A stretch of 64,000 nt of DNA from Bidens hawaiensis (lineage: Eukaryota > Streptophyta > Magnoliopsida > Asterales > Asteraceae): NCBI GenBank assembly GCA_021521415.1, contig JAIQDT010000001.1:930001-994000 (forward strand), in the 5' to 3' direction. Each line of letters opens with the position of its first letter. Within the stretch, counting starts at the first letter, position 1. The notes beneath the pieces are model-generated. The model saw nothing but the letters and a program-made list of their open reading frames with translations. It was not told the DNA's origin and ran no database searches. Below, one piece after another: positions 33,476 through 44,660 of the stretch. The translations under genes and the position numbers were made by a program.

Positions 33476-33735
33476 AACTTCGCCTAAGGCCAAGTTCGCT
33501 GTTAAGGTTAACTTCGCCTAAGGCCAAGTTCGCCAAGCCTAACTTCGCCTGGCTTAAAGTTCGCCATCAGCTAAGTTCGCCCTATATGTTCGCTTCCTAG
33601 TTAACTTCGCTGGATACATAAGTTCGCTGGTTATATAAGTACGCTGCTATATAACTTCGCCCAAAGCTAAGTTCGCTTAAGGTTTAACTTCGCCAAGTTA
33701 ACTTCTCCTAAAGTTAAGTTCTCTTAGAAAATAAA
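33476..33735. repeat. Degenerate array of AACTTCGCC/AAGTTCGCC units
   Basis: At least a dozen copies of A(A/G)(C/G)TTCGC(C/T) spaced about 16-22 bp, several arranged as CTTCGCCTAAGGCCAAG half-palindromes. The array is followed by a GC-rich foldback stretch at about 33785-33870 (AGGGGCTCTGCCCCTTGG). Confidence 0.85.
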
Positions 33736-34281
33736 TTAAAAACCTAATGGAAAATGTGTTACGACAGTTAATGTAACTTCGACCCCAGCCAGGGGCTCTG
33801 CCCCTTGGACCCTGCTAGGGGCTGCCGCCCCTAGGCCCCGCTGCCAGGGGCGCTGCCCCCGGATCCCCGTTCGTTGTGGGTTATATAAAGATAGAAATAC
33901 AACTTGAGTAGTAGTAGTTAATTGATACATGTAAATATTATACAGTTAGCCGTGCACAGCTCAAGAAGGGAATAACGATTAACGGAGAGCGTAACAGGAT
34001 TCAGGTGAGTTTCTAGCCCCACTTCTGTGTTATGTTTTCGGGGCTGTGTGCATACTCGATATGTTTGTTAATACACTTATCCTAAGTGATAAGTGTATGC
34101 CTTATATGAATGATGTGAAATGTATGAATGATTGCTTGTTAGTACGTGAACGATCTTCGGATATTGCACGTACTGTCAGGTTGTAGTGTTACGTATAAGG
34201 TAAGTATAATGTATTTGCTTATATGTATGAATGCGATAAAGTTAACAAACGAAGGAAAGGCATGGTTGTATGGTAACGAAG

Positions 34282-34361
34282 AGGGACCAGACCCTAATAA
34301 TATCTGTGATGTTAGGGACCAGACCCTAATAATATCTGTGATGTTAGGGACCAGACCCTAT
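34282..34361. repeat. 32-bp tandem repeat, 2.5 copies
   Basis: Units at 34282-34313, 34314-34345 and a half copy at 34346-34361, each starting AGGGACCAGACCCTAATAAT. Confidence 0.95.
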
Positions 34362-34578
34362 GTTTTGTATTTGCTATGATGTTTTATTTTAAAAGACTAT
34401 GTTTTGTTTTTAAATGACTATGAATGCTCGATAAGACAAGAATTATGGTTATGGAATGTAATGGTTTGAATGTTTTTAATGTTCCGTGAATGTTTTAATT
34501 AACTCTGATATTTAGAACTGCGTTTATGAGTAAATCCAACACGAAAGTAGGGCTACCGGTAACGGGCCTTAAATGACA

Positions 34579-36256
34579 GGGGAATTGCAACCCTTCAACC
34601 TAGCCAAAAGGTTTACATGGTTGAAGGGGAAAGTTCAAAAAATGAAGACGAGGAACAAGGCTTGATCATAAACCCCAAGTATCCTGAACAAAAGGTACGG
34701 GTAAACACAATACTTTCCAAAGAGACTCTCTCACACCTTGAAAAGCTGTTGATACACTATAGCGATGTCTTTTCTTGGTGCCCGGAAGACATGACAGTCA
34801 TCCCTCGAAGCATTGCAGAGCATGAGCTAAAAATACCTCTCGATGTCAAGCCTGTTGTCCAAAAGAAACGGAGCTTAGCTCCTGAAAGAAGCTTGGCAGC
34901 ATGTCAAGAGGTTGAAAAGCTTGTACAAGCTGGGATCCTACGTGAAGTCAAATATCAATCTTGGGTGGCTAATACTGTCTTGGTTCGAAAGCATGACAAG
35001 TCTTGGAGGATGTGCATCGACTTCAAGGACTTGAACAAGGCATGTCCAAAGGATTGATATCCCTTACCTGAGATGGATCTCAAGGTTGACTCTTTAACCA
35101 ACCATCCCTTTAAGTGTTTTCTCGATGCTTACAAGGGTTACCATCAAATCCTCATGAAAGTGGAAGATGAAGAAAAAACTGCATTCCACACAGACAATGG
35201 TATTTTTTTGCTATCAAAAGATGCCTTTTGGCCTACGAAACCCCGTGGCAACCTATCAACGCTTGAATGAAAAAGCGTTTGCCAACCAAATTAGCAGAAA
35301 CCTGGAAGCTTATTTCGACGATCTGGTAATCAAAAGCAAAACCGAGCATCAAATGCTTGATGACATACAAGAAACCTTCCAAAACCTGAGGAAGATCAAC
35401 ATGAAGCTCAATCCCGGAAAATGTTCATTCGGGTTTGAAGAAGGCAAGTTTTTGGGACACATCGTGGGGAAACAAAGCATAAAAGCCAATCCCAACAAAG
35501 TCAGGGCTGCTCTTGAAACTAAATCACCACAAAGCAAAAAAGAAGTGGAAATTCTGAACGGAAGGCTTGCAGCCTTGAAGCGTTTTACCTCCAAAGCTTG
35601 CTGAGAAATCCCTAACCATTTTTCAAAACACTAAAGGGTTGCACCAATAAGAAAGATTTCAGGTGGATGGAAGAAGTGGAAGAAGCCTTCAGTCAAATGA
35701 AGCAACACTTGGCTTCACTTCCAACTATTGCAGCCCATGAAACAGGAGAACTGATCTCTGTCTATCTCTAGGTCGTTGAAGAAGCATTAAGCACGGTTCT
35801 AACCATCGAACAAGACAAAGTTCAGGTACCCGTTTATTTCTTTATTAAAACGCTAAAACTGGCAGAGATCAAATATCCTCATTTGAAAAAACTTGCTCTG
35901 GCTTTAATTCAAACGGCCAGAAGGCTTCGAAGGTACTTTCAAGCACACCCTATACAAGTGGTCACTGACCAACCCATTAAGAGTGTGCTTGAAAAACCAG
36001 AAAATTCAGGCCGATTGGCCAAATGGGCTGTGGAGCTAGGTGAGCATAACATCACCTATCTTCCAAGAAAAGCTATCAAAGCCCAAGTCTTGGCAGATTT
36101 CATTGTAGAAATCCTGAAGCAAGTCACTCCTGAAATACATGCAACTGCCACTGAACCTTCTGACCCTGAAGCTTGGAAGCTTTTTACCGATGGAGCTTCC
36201 AGCATTGAGGGGTCATGTTTAGGACTTAAAGGGTTCGAATCAAGTCCCGACAGTAT
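34579..36256 (+). pseudogene. Tat-type RT, RNase H and start of second RNase H (broken)
   Basis: The frame resumes after the solo LTR with GIATLQPSQKVYMVEGE and runs through RSIAEHELKIPLD and WRMCIDFKDLNKACPKD. A TGA at 35055-35057 replaces a Cys-type codon. KCFLDAYKGYHQI follows, then a frameshift near 35210, MPFGLRNPVATYQR and the AYFDDLVIKSK catalytic box (YFDD). A stop lies at 35602. RNase H follows with TDQPIKSVLEKPENSGRLAKW (35969-36031). A second RNase H begins WKLFTDGASSIEGS at about 36172 and is cut off by an internal deletion. The duplicated RNase H is diagnostic of the Tat lineage. Confidence 0.85.
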
Positions 36257-36567
36257 GTGTTGCAAGGAGAAACGCTTTATAAAAAAGCTTACCTTGCACC
36301 ACTACTAAGATGTGTGGGCCCTGAACAAAGTCAATATCTGATCAAAGAGGTTCACGAGGGGATATGTGGAGCTCATTTTGAGACAAGAACGGTTGTTGCA
36401 AAATTAATGAACCTCGGATACTTCTGGCCCACGATGCACCGAGATGCAACAGAACAACTCAAGAAATGTGAAGCCTGTCAAATTCATGCACCTGCCCCAA
36501 AAAGCCCTAAGCACGATCTAGTCCCCATCTCCTCGGCTTGGCCATTCCACAAGTGGGGAATGGATAT
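36257..36567 (+). pseudogene. Tat-type integrase, N-terminal part
   Basis: The integrase zinc-finger region (HEGICGAHFETRTVVAKL, GYFWPTM, CEACQIHA) leads to WPFHKWGMDI, where the first catalytic aspartate of the core sits. The codon for that Ile is split by the nested element at 36567/36568. The frame resumes at 46576 after the TSD. Confidence 0.85.
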
Positions 36568-36748
36568 TGAAACACCGTGAAAATTTCGAGTTCAAAGTAT
36601 CAGCTTTCCAAATCTAAGGACTAAAATTGCCAAAATCCAAACTTGACGGTTAAAAATGAAAAATTGGTTTTCCTGACCCATCGCGCTACGCGATGAGTCA
36701 GAAGAGACACCCATCGCGTACCGCGATGGGGAGTCTGACAATGTGTGA

Positions 36749-36842
36749 CACGTGGCACACGGTGGCACTAGGTGCTGCCACGTGTCACCACGTGGCAACA
36801 CTGCTGCCACGTGGAGCGGTGCCTGCCACGTGTCGACACGTG
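36749..36842. promoter_or_regulatory. Cluster of six G-box (CACGTG) motifs in the LTR
   Basis: CACGTG occurs at 36749, 36779, 36789, 36808, 36827 and 36837, most within GCCACGTG or CACGTGGC, the ABRE/G-box core bound by bZIP and bHLH factors. The cluster lies about 100-190 bp upstream of the TATA box. The 3' LTR holds a similar cluster at about 44840-44950. Confidence 0.75.
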
Positions 36843-36939
36843 GCAAGTCTACGCTGTGCGTCAGCAGACCTATATCGCGGTACGCGATAGGTCTGCGGAA
36901 GGACCCATCGCCTACCGCAATGGGGTCCAAAATATTGCC

Positions 36940-36948
36940 TATAAATAG
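36940..36948 (+). promoter_or_regulatory. LTR TATA box
   Basis: TATAAATAG, the plant consensus, repeated at the equivalent place in the 3' LTR (near 45042). Confidence 0.7.
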
Positions 36949-38518
36949 CGGCCATGTGATCTCACTCCAGGCATCCCAAACACAGCTCCCACATCTCTCT
37001 AACATCTCTCTAAAAATCCTCGTAAAACGTGCCATGATTTCCTCGATAAGCGTGCTTCGAATCTCTCAATTGTGCACCAACGTTTCCTTAAGAAATTGTG
37101 CCACCCTCCACCCACATACCAAGAAGGTGTTGTTGAAATGGCAATGAATCTCGATAAGCGTGTCAATGAGTATTGAAGTTTGGTGTAATCGTTTGACAAT
37201 CGAGAAGTAAAGCGGCGTCGGAGTGATGCTTAAGTCCCTAGGATTTCGGTACGCCACTAAGGTTAGGCGTAATATCGAATTCAATATAATTTAATATTAT
37301 ATTCAAGGCTTAAGCCTTAAGTCGGGGATATACTCGATACCTCGATAAAAGAAAAGAAAAGAAAATAAACATAACAAAGAAACAAATGAAAGTTTGATTG
37401 TTGAATATTGTGATACATATATATGTGTGTAAGTATATATGATTATATTCATTGTAATGAAAATATTATTTAATGAATAAAGAGTATTCTTAAATAATAA
37501 AAGAAAAGATTACGTTTCTTAGAGAAGAAGAAACGTCGGGTTTTCAATATAAACTAAAAGTTTATAATTTACTTTTAAACTAGAAGTTTTTAAGTAAATA
37601 AAAAATTGAACTAAAGGTTCAATCGATGATTGAGCTATAAGACTAAAGGTATTAAGCCGAATCGTGTATCCGACTAACAAATATTTATACTCGTAACTAT
37701 AGGTTCGAGATAAAGAAAGGGAAAGACCCTTGGACGGTGAGTGAAGCCGATCCTAAAGAGATAAGGTGAATACGCCCCCAAACTTTTAAACTTGTTTTTT
37801 AAATGAGTCAAACTTGTTATGTGAAATTGTTTACAAGGAACTATGGGGTGTTCCTAAAACCGTTATAACTATGGGTATAAACCTAGCCCTCAGGATGTGG
37901 TATACGTATGTCTGGATCCTTACATAGGTGGTACTGTGCGATGTATGGGCATGATCGCACCACCCTTGGTCGTAGGACGCTCTCCTGCAGGGAGTACGAC
38001 CTTATGTGTATATTTACAAGTACTTAACTAAGTCGAACGCTGCGGTGTTTGCTGAGGTGACCTAGTGTAGAGGCTTAAGTTTATAATGTGTTATTTGACT
38101 TTGTTATTCCTAAGCCACGATGGGCCGAGGCAGGCGTAGTCTCGAGGGGTAATAAATTAAAAAGAAGTTATTTTGCGTCAGCTTGTTCACCAGCATTCGT
38201 TGCTGACGTATTTTCTTACATTTTGCAGGTGAACAAGTTTAGCACTTGGAGTGACGAAGTGATTTGAATATCCGATGGATCGGATTTTTTGCTAAACTTA
38301 AACTTATAAACACTAGTGGTTTTGTAATGTATAACAAATAATCTTTTGGAATATTTTGGGAATCTTTTATAATCCCAACTTTTGTATTGTAAATATTTAC
38401 AACTTAAATCCACAAGTTTTACAAGTCTTTCGCTAAATGAATGCAACTCTGATTAATTTACACTTGTGGTACCAACTATTGGTCATACTCCTAGGCCTTA
38501 GACAGGGGTGTGACAGGT

Positions 38519-38531
38519 TGGTATCAGAGCC
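38519..38531 (+). promoter_or_regulatory. Primer binding site, initiator tRNA-Met
   Basis: TGGTATCAGAGCC, 3 bases after the LTR end, exact match to the common plant Met-tRNA PBS. Confidence 0.92.
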
Positions 38532-38674
38532 ATCGATCTTAGCGAATTGGGTATCATAAAACAATACCCAGGCATCGATCCAAGTATAGGAAATAATTGT
38601 TTATGTGTTTAGGGATAAGATAGGCTGGTAACCTTTCTTTCCCACTCTACATTCTAAACCACCTATATTAATAG

Positions 38675-39822
38675 ATGTCATTCAAAGCTCACATCGAAGA
38701 ATTTGTGCGCAAGGCAAAGGAGACTGGAATTCCCGAACCCTACCCCGAAGATAACATGAGTGACAGATACCATGAGGCGTACTTCAACCAAGATGTGGAA
38801 AACGACTTGACCAAACCAGTGTACTACCCCGGAAGCAGGCACTACCCAATAGATGTTCCCGTTAGTCCACCAAAGCAAAGAATTGAGCCACCAAGACACT
38901 CAAGCTACCACCCACCGACATTATCGATGTATCAACCTTCCGAAGTACCGACATACCATCCAACAGAGATCCCCACTTATCAACCCTAGGAAATACCCAA
39001 TGCTATCCAGCCGGATACTTACCAAACTCTCAACCATCTTTCGAGTGGATGAAGTATCTCTCTGAACAACAAGAGTGGCATGCCGGAAACTCCACTTTCA
39101 ATGAAGTCAACTCCCAACCAACCAATAACGAAGGGCCGTCCCATAGACCCAAGATGAGGATAGTGATGCCCACTGAGACTTTTCAGATGAACTCAATAAA
39201 CAATGAAACCACACAACCCATGGAGGAAGATGAACCGGAAGAAGAGGAGGAGGAAGAATCCAATGAAGAAGATCCTGAAGAAGAAGAAGAGGACCCTGAG
39301 GAAGAGATTGAGGAAGAACCGGAAGAAGAGCATCCTGAAAATCCCAACGAGATGTCAAGCTCAATGGAAGGATCACTCACTTCCCACCAACCAAGCTATG
39401 GTTCCATTGACCCATATGTTCAACATCTTGAGAAACTAAGGAACCAAGCTTCATCAAGCATCCCACCATTTCAAGGAAGGATTCCGACAATCCAAGAGCA
39501 AGCCGACGAGATCCGAGAGCAGAATCAAGCTGCCAAGACCTACCTCTACCTTTCATCCGACATGGATTATATTCCGTATCCAGAACCGAGGAACCATTAT
39601 GAAATGGTAACACTGGGTTACCGTGATCCACCTCCGCAGTATGGATACCCCAACATAATCCCACAGTCATATGAAGAACACCTGGATCGCGCATTGCACG
39701 AAACCGATGACTGGAGGAAGAAGGTAGACGAGGAAGAAAAGAAAAAGAAGAAAGTTGGAGAAACAATCCTTCGTAAGTGCAACAAAATATCGAAGGTTGT
39801 GAAGAAGTTCTTGAGGAACTGA
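38675..39822 (+). pseudogene. Extra ORF between 5' LTR and gag (acidic, Pro-rich), broken
   Basis: ATG at 38675 starts a 104-codon frame with Pro/Tyr-rich repeats (YHPPTLSMYQPSEVPTYHP) ending at TAG 38987-38989. After a frame change it continues as EWMKYLSEQQEWHAGN from about 39043 to TGA at 39822. The second part has a Glu-rich tract (about 39223-39342, EEEEEESNEEDPEEEEEDPE), then DPYVQHLEKLRNQA, ADEIREQNQAAKTYLYL and a basic Lys-rich C-terminus. It is located where the unrelated-looking ORFs at 57725 and 17556 sit in the other family, and shares only the acidic tract with them. No known family recognised. Function unknown. Confidence 0.72.
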
Positions 39823-39920
39823 AGATGGTGGTCATGTGAAGACTGTGTGTAAAATAGTTTTGTATGCTATGTGTATAAGTAAAGAACGTTTGAAACATTC
39901 TCTTGTAATGATAGGACGAG

Positions 39921-39960
<40 letters not shown>
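39921..39960. repeat. (AT)n microsatellite
   Basis: About 20 uninterrupted AT units in the spacer between the extra ORF and gag. Confidence 0.97.
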
Positions 39961-39962
<2 letters not shown>

Positions 39963-40089
39963 TTGAAATGATATATATATGTGTAATATAAAATATACAT
40001 ATCCATTTGAGATATGTATATATGAAATAAAATGTGTGTTTAATAAAGAAACATTGTTAAAATTTTCAGACTAATTGAAAAGAAAGAAA

Positions 40090-41871
40090 ATGTCTGAACA
40101 AAGTAACAATAATGAGAACGTTCGAAAAGAAATGAGAGATAAGGGGAAAGGCCCTGAGAACGAACGAGAGGAAGAAATTCCCGAGAAATACATGAATAAA
40201 ATCCAAAAAATGATTAAAGATGCGGTTAGGGAAGAATCAGTGTTTAGATCTCAATCTCGACAATCTAGACATTCCCAAACTATTAACCCTTCCGTTCATC
40301 CATCGAAATCTGTTAAATCTCGTCCTAAACCATTTCGTGATGAGGAGAGTGTACATGAGTCTAACGCCAACGGTGGCATTAGACGAGAATTGAAAAGGTT
40401 GGAAATTAGTGGGTGTACGTTCAAAGATTTTAAGTACTATGGACCGAAAGAGTTCCATGGTGACAAAGGAGCCATCACAACCGTAAGATGGCTTGAGGAG
40501 ATGGAAACTTTTGTTATCACAAGCAAGTGTTCTGAGGAGGAGAAAATTCAGTACTCTGCCCTAATGTTCAAGGGTGAAGCGCACGAGTGGTGGAATGCGC
40601 TATTAATGAGTAAGGGAAGAAATGTGATGTACGACCTGACGTGGGAAGAGTTTAAGGCCATGGTGATGGGGAAGTTTTGTCCGATGCACGAGACTGATCA
40701 AATCCAAACTAAGTTCCTTAACCATAAGGTCGTAGGGACAAACCTTCGAGAATACAATACCAAATTCCTCGAGTACTGTCGCCTTGTTCCCCAGCTAGTT
40801 AACCCTGAGTCCAGCAAAGTCACTCGATACATATGGGGATTTCCACGGGAAATCCGTGACATGGTGAGGTCTCACCTACCTCAAACCGCTAACTCTGCTA
40901 TGGAGTTGGCCGGTTATTTTATGGGCGGCATGGTCCGCAATAAGGAAGAAGACAAGAAGATGACACCAACGACTGCTCAAGGAAAGATTGGAGGAAGTTC
41001 CAATTTTAGAGGCAAGGGCGTAAACCGAAACAACTCTACGCCATTCAAGACTTGTAGGAGGTACCACAAGGGTAGATGCAACTTTGCCCCGTCTCCTAAA
41101 GTCTGTGAGTCCTGTAACCGTACGGGACATGATGCCGCTAATTGTTGGAAAAAGAAGATGACTTGCTTCAACTGCAAGGAAATGGGCCATTTGAGTTTTG
41201 AGTGCCGAAAGAACAAACCCGCTGCTGGTGGTGCGGGTGGAAGTGGCAAAGACAAGAAAGGAAACGCTCGAGTCTTTGTACTCGACACAAAGAAGGCCGC
41301 TGACATGCCGGAAACCATAACCGGTACGTTTCTAGTCAACGACACCTATGCTAGAGTTTTATTTGATTCGGGTGCCAATTTAAGTTTCATAGATTATAGT
41401 TTCTGTAGTCTATTAAACGAACCATTAACAAAATTAGATAAAACTCTAAGCGTCGAGACTGCTAGTGGTGAAATCGTTAAGATCTCTGAAGCCCTTGAAA
41501 ACGAAAAAATACTTTTAGCTGGTTATATTCTACCTATTTGTTTGTTACCCATGAGTCTGGCTGGTTTTGATATTGTACTCGGTATGGATTGGTTATCCGA
41601 TAACCATGCTCATATCATCTACAATAGCAAAACAATTGAACTTCAAGCCCCCGATAAACGAATGATTCGAATTGAAGGGGATAAAGACGCTGGCCAAGTT
41701 AGCATAATCTCCATGATTAGGGCTAACAAATGTTTAAATCAAGGATGCCTTGCATTCATGGCCTATGTCACTGAAGAATCCAAGCCAAAAGAAATCAAAG
41801 ACGTTCCTATCGTTTATGACTTTTCTGACGTCTTTCCTGACTTCCTAGTATCCCTCCCGATCGTGAAGTAG
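40090..41871 (+). CDS. Tekay-like gag and protease
   Basis: ATG at 40090 ([10 protein letters not shown]). Capsid-like motifs are [43 protein letters not shown] and [16 protein letters not shown] (each read separately), then a zinc-binding region with [14 protein letters not shown] and [14 protein letters not shown] (two CCHC knuckles) and the aspartic protease [11 protein letters not shown] with GMDWLS. The frame is open to TAG at 41871, where a one-base deletion near 41840 shifts the protease-RT linker out of frame. Gag and protease themselves are uninterrupted. The natural product would be a gag-pol fusion read without frameshift. Confidence 0.88.
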   Translation: MSEQSNNNENVRKEMRDKGKGPENEREEEIPEKYMNKIQKMIKDAVREESVFRSQSRQSRHSQTINPSVHPSKSVKSRPKPFRDEESVHESNANGGIRRELKRLEISGCTFKDFKYYGPKEFHGDKGAITTVRWLEEMETFVITSKCSEEEKIQYSALMFKGEAHEWWNALLMSKGRNVMYDLTWEEFKAMVMGKFCPMHETDQIQTKFLNHKVVGTNLREYNTKFLEYCRLVPQLVNPESSKVTRYIWGFPREIRDMVRSHLPQTANSAMELAGYFMGGMVRNKEEDKKMTPTTAQGKIGGSSNFRGKGVNRNNSTPFKTCRRYHKGRCNFAPSPKVCESCNRTGHDAANCWKKKMTCFNCKEMGHLSFECRKNKPAAGGAGGSGKDKKGNARVFVLDTKKAADMPETITGTFLVNDTYARVLFDSGANLSFIDYSFCSLLNEPLTKLDKTLSVETASGEIVKISEALENEKILLAGYILPICLLPMSLAGFDIVLGMDWLSDNHAHIIYNSKTIELQAPDKRMIRIEGDKDAGQVSIISMIRANKCLNQGCLAFMAYVTEESKPKEIKDVPIVYDFSDVFPDFLVSLPIVK

Positions 41872-43343
41872 AATTTAGGATCGATCTTATTCCTGGTACT
41901 GCTCCGATCGCCAAAGCTCCATATCGTTTAGCACCGACCGAAATGAAGGAGTTGAAGAAACAGCTCGATGAGCTTTTAGAGAAAGGTTTCATTCGACCAA
42001 GTTCGTCGCCTTGGGGAGCGCCAATTCTATTCGTCAAGAAGAAAGATGGTTCCATGCAAATGTGTATCGATTATCGTGCGTTGAACAAAGTCACAATCAA
42101 AAACCGATATCCACTCCCTCGTATCGATGATCTTTTCGACCAACTTCAAGGTGCTAGCTATTTTTCAAAAATCGATCTTCGTTCCGGCTATCACCAACTT
42201 AAAGTTCAAACCGAAGATATTCCAAAAAACGCATTTCGAACAAGGTATGGACATTATGAGTTCACGGTTATGCCGTTTGGACTCACTAATGACCCAGCTG
42301 CGTTCATGGATACGATGAACCGTATTTGCAAGCCGTACTTGGATAAATTTGTTATCGTATTCATCGACGATATACTTATTTACTCTAAGTCTAAGGCTGA
42401 TCATGAAATTCATCTTTGAACGTTGCTTGAAATTCTTAGGACCGAGAAACTGTACGCCAAGTTCTCAAAATGCGAGTTCTGGTTGCACGAGGTGCAATTT
42501 CTTGGTCACATCATTAACGTTAACGGTATTCAAGTGGACCCCGCTAAGATTGAAGCTATCTCTAAGTGGGAAGTCCCGAAGTCGCCAACCGAGATCCGAA
42601 GTTTCTTAGGTTTGGCCGGCTACTACCGTAGATTCATCGAAAATTTTTCTCGAATCGCCGTTCCCTTAACTTCCTTGACTCGTAAGAATATCAAGTATGA
42701 ATGGGGAACGAAGCAACAAGAGGCGTTTGATATACTTAAACAAAAACTCACCCAAGCACCTATCTTGGCTTTGCCGGAAGGTACTGAGGATTTTGTAGTC
42801 TTTAGTGATGCGTCTCACTCGGGTTTGGGATGCGTAGTAATGCAACGCAAGAAAGTAATCGACTACGCCTCTCATCAACTCAAAGTACACGAAAAGAACT
42901 ACACGACTCACGATCTAGAGTTAGGCACCATAGTCTTTGCACTTAAGATATGAAGGCACTATTTCTATGGAGTTAGATTTACCGTGTACACTGATCATAA
43001 GAACTTAAAGCACATCTTTGATCAAAAGGAGCTCAACATGCGCCAACGGCGATGGATGGAAACGCTCAATGACTACGACTGTGAGATCGTTTATCACGAA
43101 GGTAAAGCTAACGTTGTGGTTGACGCCTTAAGTCGTAAGGAGTATGAGAAGCCCAAAAGAGTCCGAGCGTTGTGCCTAGAACTCCAAATAGATCTTATTG
43201 AGCAAATCAAATCCGTTCAAACTCAAGCAATCAATGAAAACCAAATCTCCGACGAAAAACGTAATGGCACCATTGACTCGTTAGTCAAAGGTAATGATAG
43301 TATCCTTAGAATGGGAAACCGGATTTGGGCACCAATCGTTTGA
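41872..43343 (+). pseudogene. Tekay-like RT and RNase H (broken)
   Basis: [48 protein letters not shown] and [12 protein letters not shown] lead to the FIDD box ([14 protein letters not shown], about 42345-42390). A TGA at 42417-42419 replaces an Arg-type CGA. RNase H has [17 protein letters not shown] and [13 protein letters not shown] near 42951 replaces Trp, and a TGA at 43341 again replaces an Arg-type codon. Apart from these stops the protein is well conserved. Confidence 0.9.
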
Positions 43344-44620
43344 GGGTTGCGTGAGAAAATTTTGAACGGAGCTCATAAGTCGAAATACATGATGCATCCC
43401 GGAAGTGATAAGATGTACCACAATCTTAAGGCAAACTATTGGTGGAACGGAATGAAAAGGGATGTCGCTTCGCATGTTGCGAAATGTTTGACTTGTTTGA
43501 AAGTCAAGGCTGAACACCAAAAGCCTTCGGGATTGCTTCAGCAACCAGAACTTCCCGTTTGGAAGTGGGAATTAATCGCTATGGATTTTATTACTAAACT
43601 TCCGAAGACAACTCGACAACACAATGCTATTTGGGTTATTGTAGATTGTTTAACGAAGTCCGCACACTTCATACCCATCAATGAGTCGTACTTAATGGAT
43701 AGATTAGCACGTATCTATGTAAACACCATTTTCGCTTTGCATGGAGTACCTTGTCTATAATATCTAATCGAGACAGTCTTTTTACGTCTCATTTCTGGAA
43801 AAGTTTCCAATAAGCTATTGGTACAAAACTTAACCTTAGCACTGCCTATAATCCGCAAACCGATGGGCAAAGTGAAAGAATGATTCAAACGTTGGAAGAT
43901 ATGCTCCGCGCTTGTGTGATCGACTTAGGTGGAAGTTGGGACGACCACTTACCCCTAATGGAATTCTCGTACAATAATAGTTATCACACAAGTATTCAAG
44001 CCGTACCATTTGAGGCGTTATATGGTCGTAAGTGTAGAACGCCCGTGTGTTGGTCTGAAACTGGAGATAATCAATTATCTGGACCCGAGATAGTCCAAGA
44101 AACCACCGACAAAATACTACAAATCCGAGAACGGCTTAAAACGGCGCGTGATCATCAAAAGAGTTATGCCGACGTCCGTCGTAAGCCGTTAGAATTTAAT
44201 ATCGGTGATAAGGTTTTGTTAAAAGTCTCGCCTTGGAAAGGCGTTGTTCGCTTCGGTAAGAAAGGAAAGTTAAGTCCTCGATTCGTTGGACGTTTTAAGG
44301 TACTCGAACGAATCGACAATGTTGCATACCAATTGCGATTGCCCGAGGAAATGCAAGGAATACATGATGTATTCCATGTTTCGAATCTGCGTAAGTGTTT
44401 GACCGATAAATCTTTGGCTATGCCATTGAAAGACGTAGAAATAAACGAAAATTTAAAATTCGTAGAACGTCCAATTAAAATTGAAGATTCGAAAAAAAAG
44501 AAAATGAAAAGAAAAACTTTGAAAATTGTGAAAGTTAAATGGGACTCGCGTAGAGGGCCCGAATATACTTGGGAACTCGAATCGGAAATGAAAAGAAAAT
44601 ACCCACACTTGTTCGAGTAA
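43344..44620 (+). pseudogene. Tekay-like integrase and chromodomain (broken)
   Basis: The integrase HHCC finger (HKSKYMMHPGSDKMYHNL, CLTC) and core (MDFITKLP, WVIVDCLTKSAHF) run to 43760, where frame is lost. [10 protein letters not shown] resumes by 43860-43885. The C-terminal part contains [33 protein letters not shown] and the chromodomain-like [14 protein letters not shown] (about 44536-44577), ending TAA at 44618-44620. Chromodomains of this clade direct integration to heterochromatin. That role is established for related elements, not shown here. Confidence 0.9.
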
Positions 44621-44623
44621 AGC

Positions 44624-44641
44624 AATCTCGAGGACGAGATT
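44624..44641 (+). other. Hairpin just after the pol stop codon
   Basis: AATCTCG-AGGA-CGAGATT, a perfect 7-bp stem with 4-base loop, 3 bases after the stop and 9 bases before the PPT GTGGGGAGGA. The minus-strand element at 9874 has AATTTCG-GGA-CGAAATT at the same place: a U-A pair is replaced by C-G, so pairing is kept. Confidence 0.65.
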
Positions 44642-44660
44642 TGTTTCAAGGTGGGGAGGA

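Larger units (their letters stand above)
32754..34578 (+). mobile_element. Probable solo LTR inserted in the Tat element
   Basis: A noncoding insertion splits the Tat pol frame: removing it rejoins PTN at 32743-32753 to GIATLQPSQ from 34580 in frame. It begins TGTAACATCC, contains a TATAAATAT in the palindrome GGGATATAAATATCCC (32908-32923), a leader-like CA-rich stretch, and no PBS or coding sequence. Candidate 5-bp duplications are TAACA (32749-32753) and TGACA (34574-34578), one mismatch. The exact right end is uncertain: the LTR would end at 34573 if the last five bases are TSD. Orientation is inferred from the TATA and leader. Confidence 0.7.
36568..38515 (+). repeat. 5' LTR of nested Tekay-like element
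   Basis: It starts TGAAACACC (the 3' LTR has TGTAACACG) and ends GGGGTGTGACA. It contains inverted CATCGCG/CGCGATG pairs (about 36680-36730 and 36880-36925), six CACGTG motifs and a TATAAATAG box. Long identity with 44661-46570, with a few indels. Confidence 0.94.

Noticed and set aside
39921..39960. AT repeat as a possible promoter or origin element
   Set aside because: It is a plain dinucleotide microsatellite inside a retroelement spacer.
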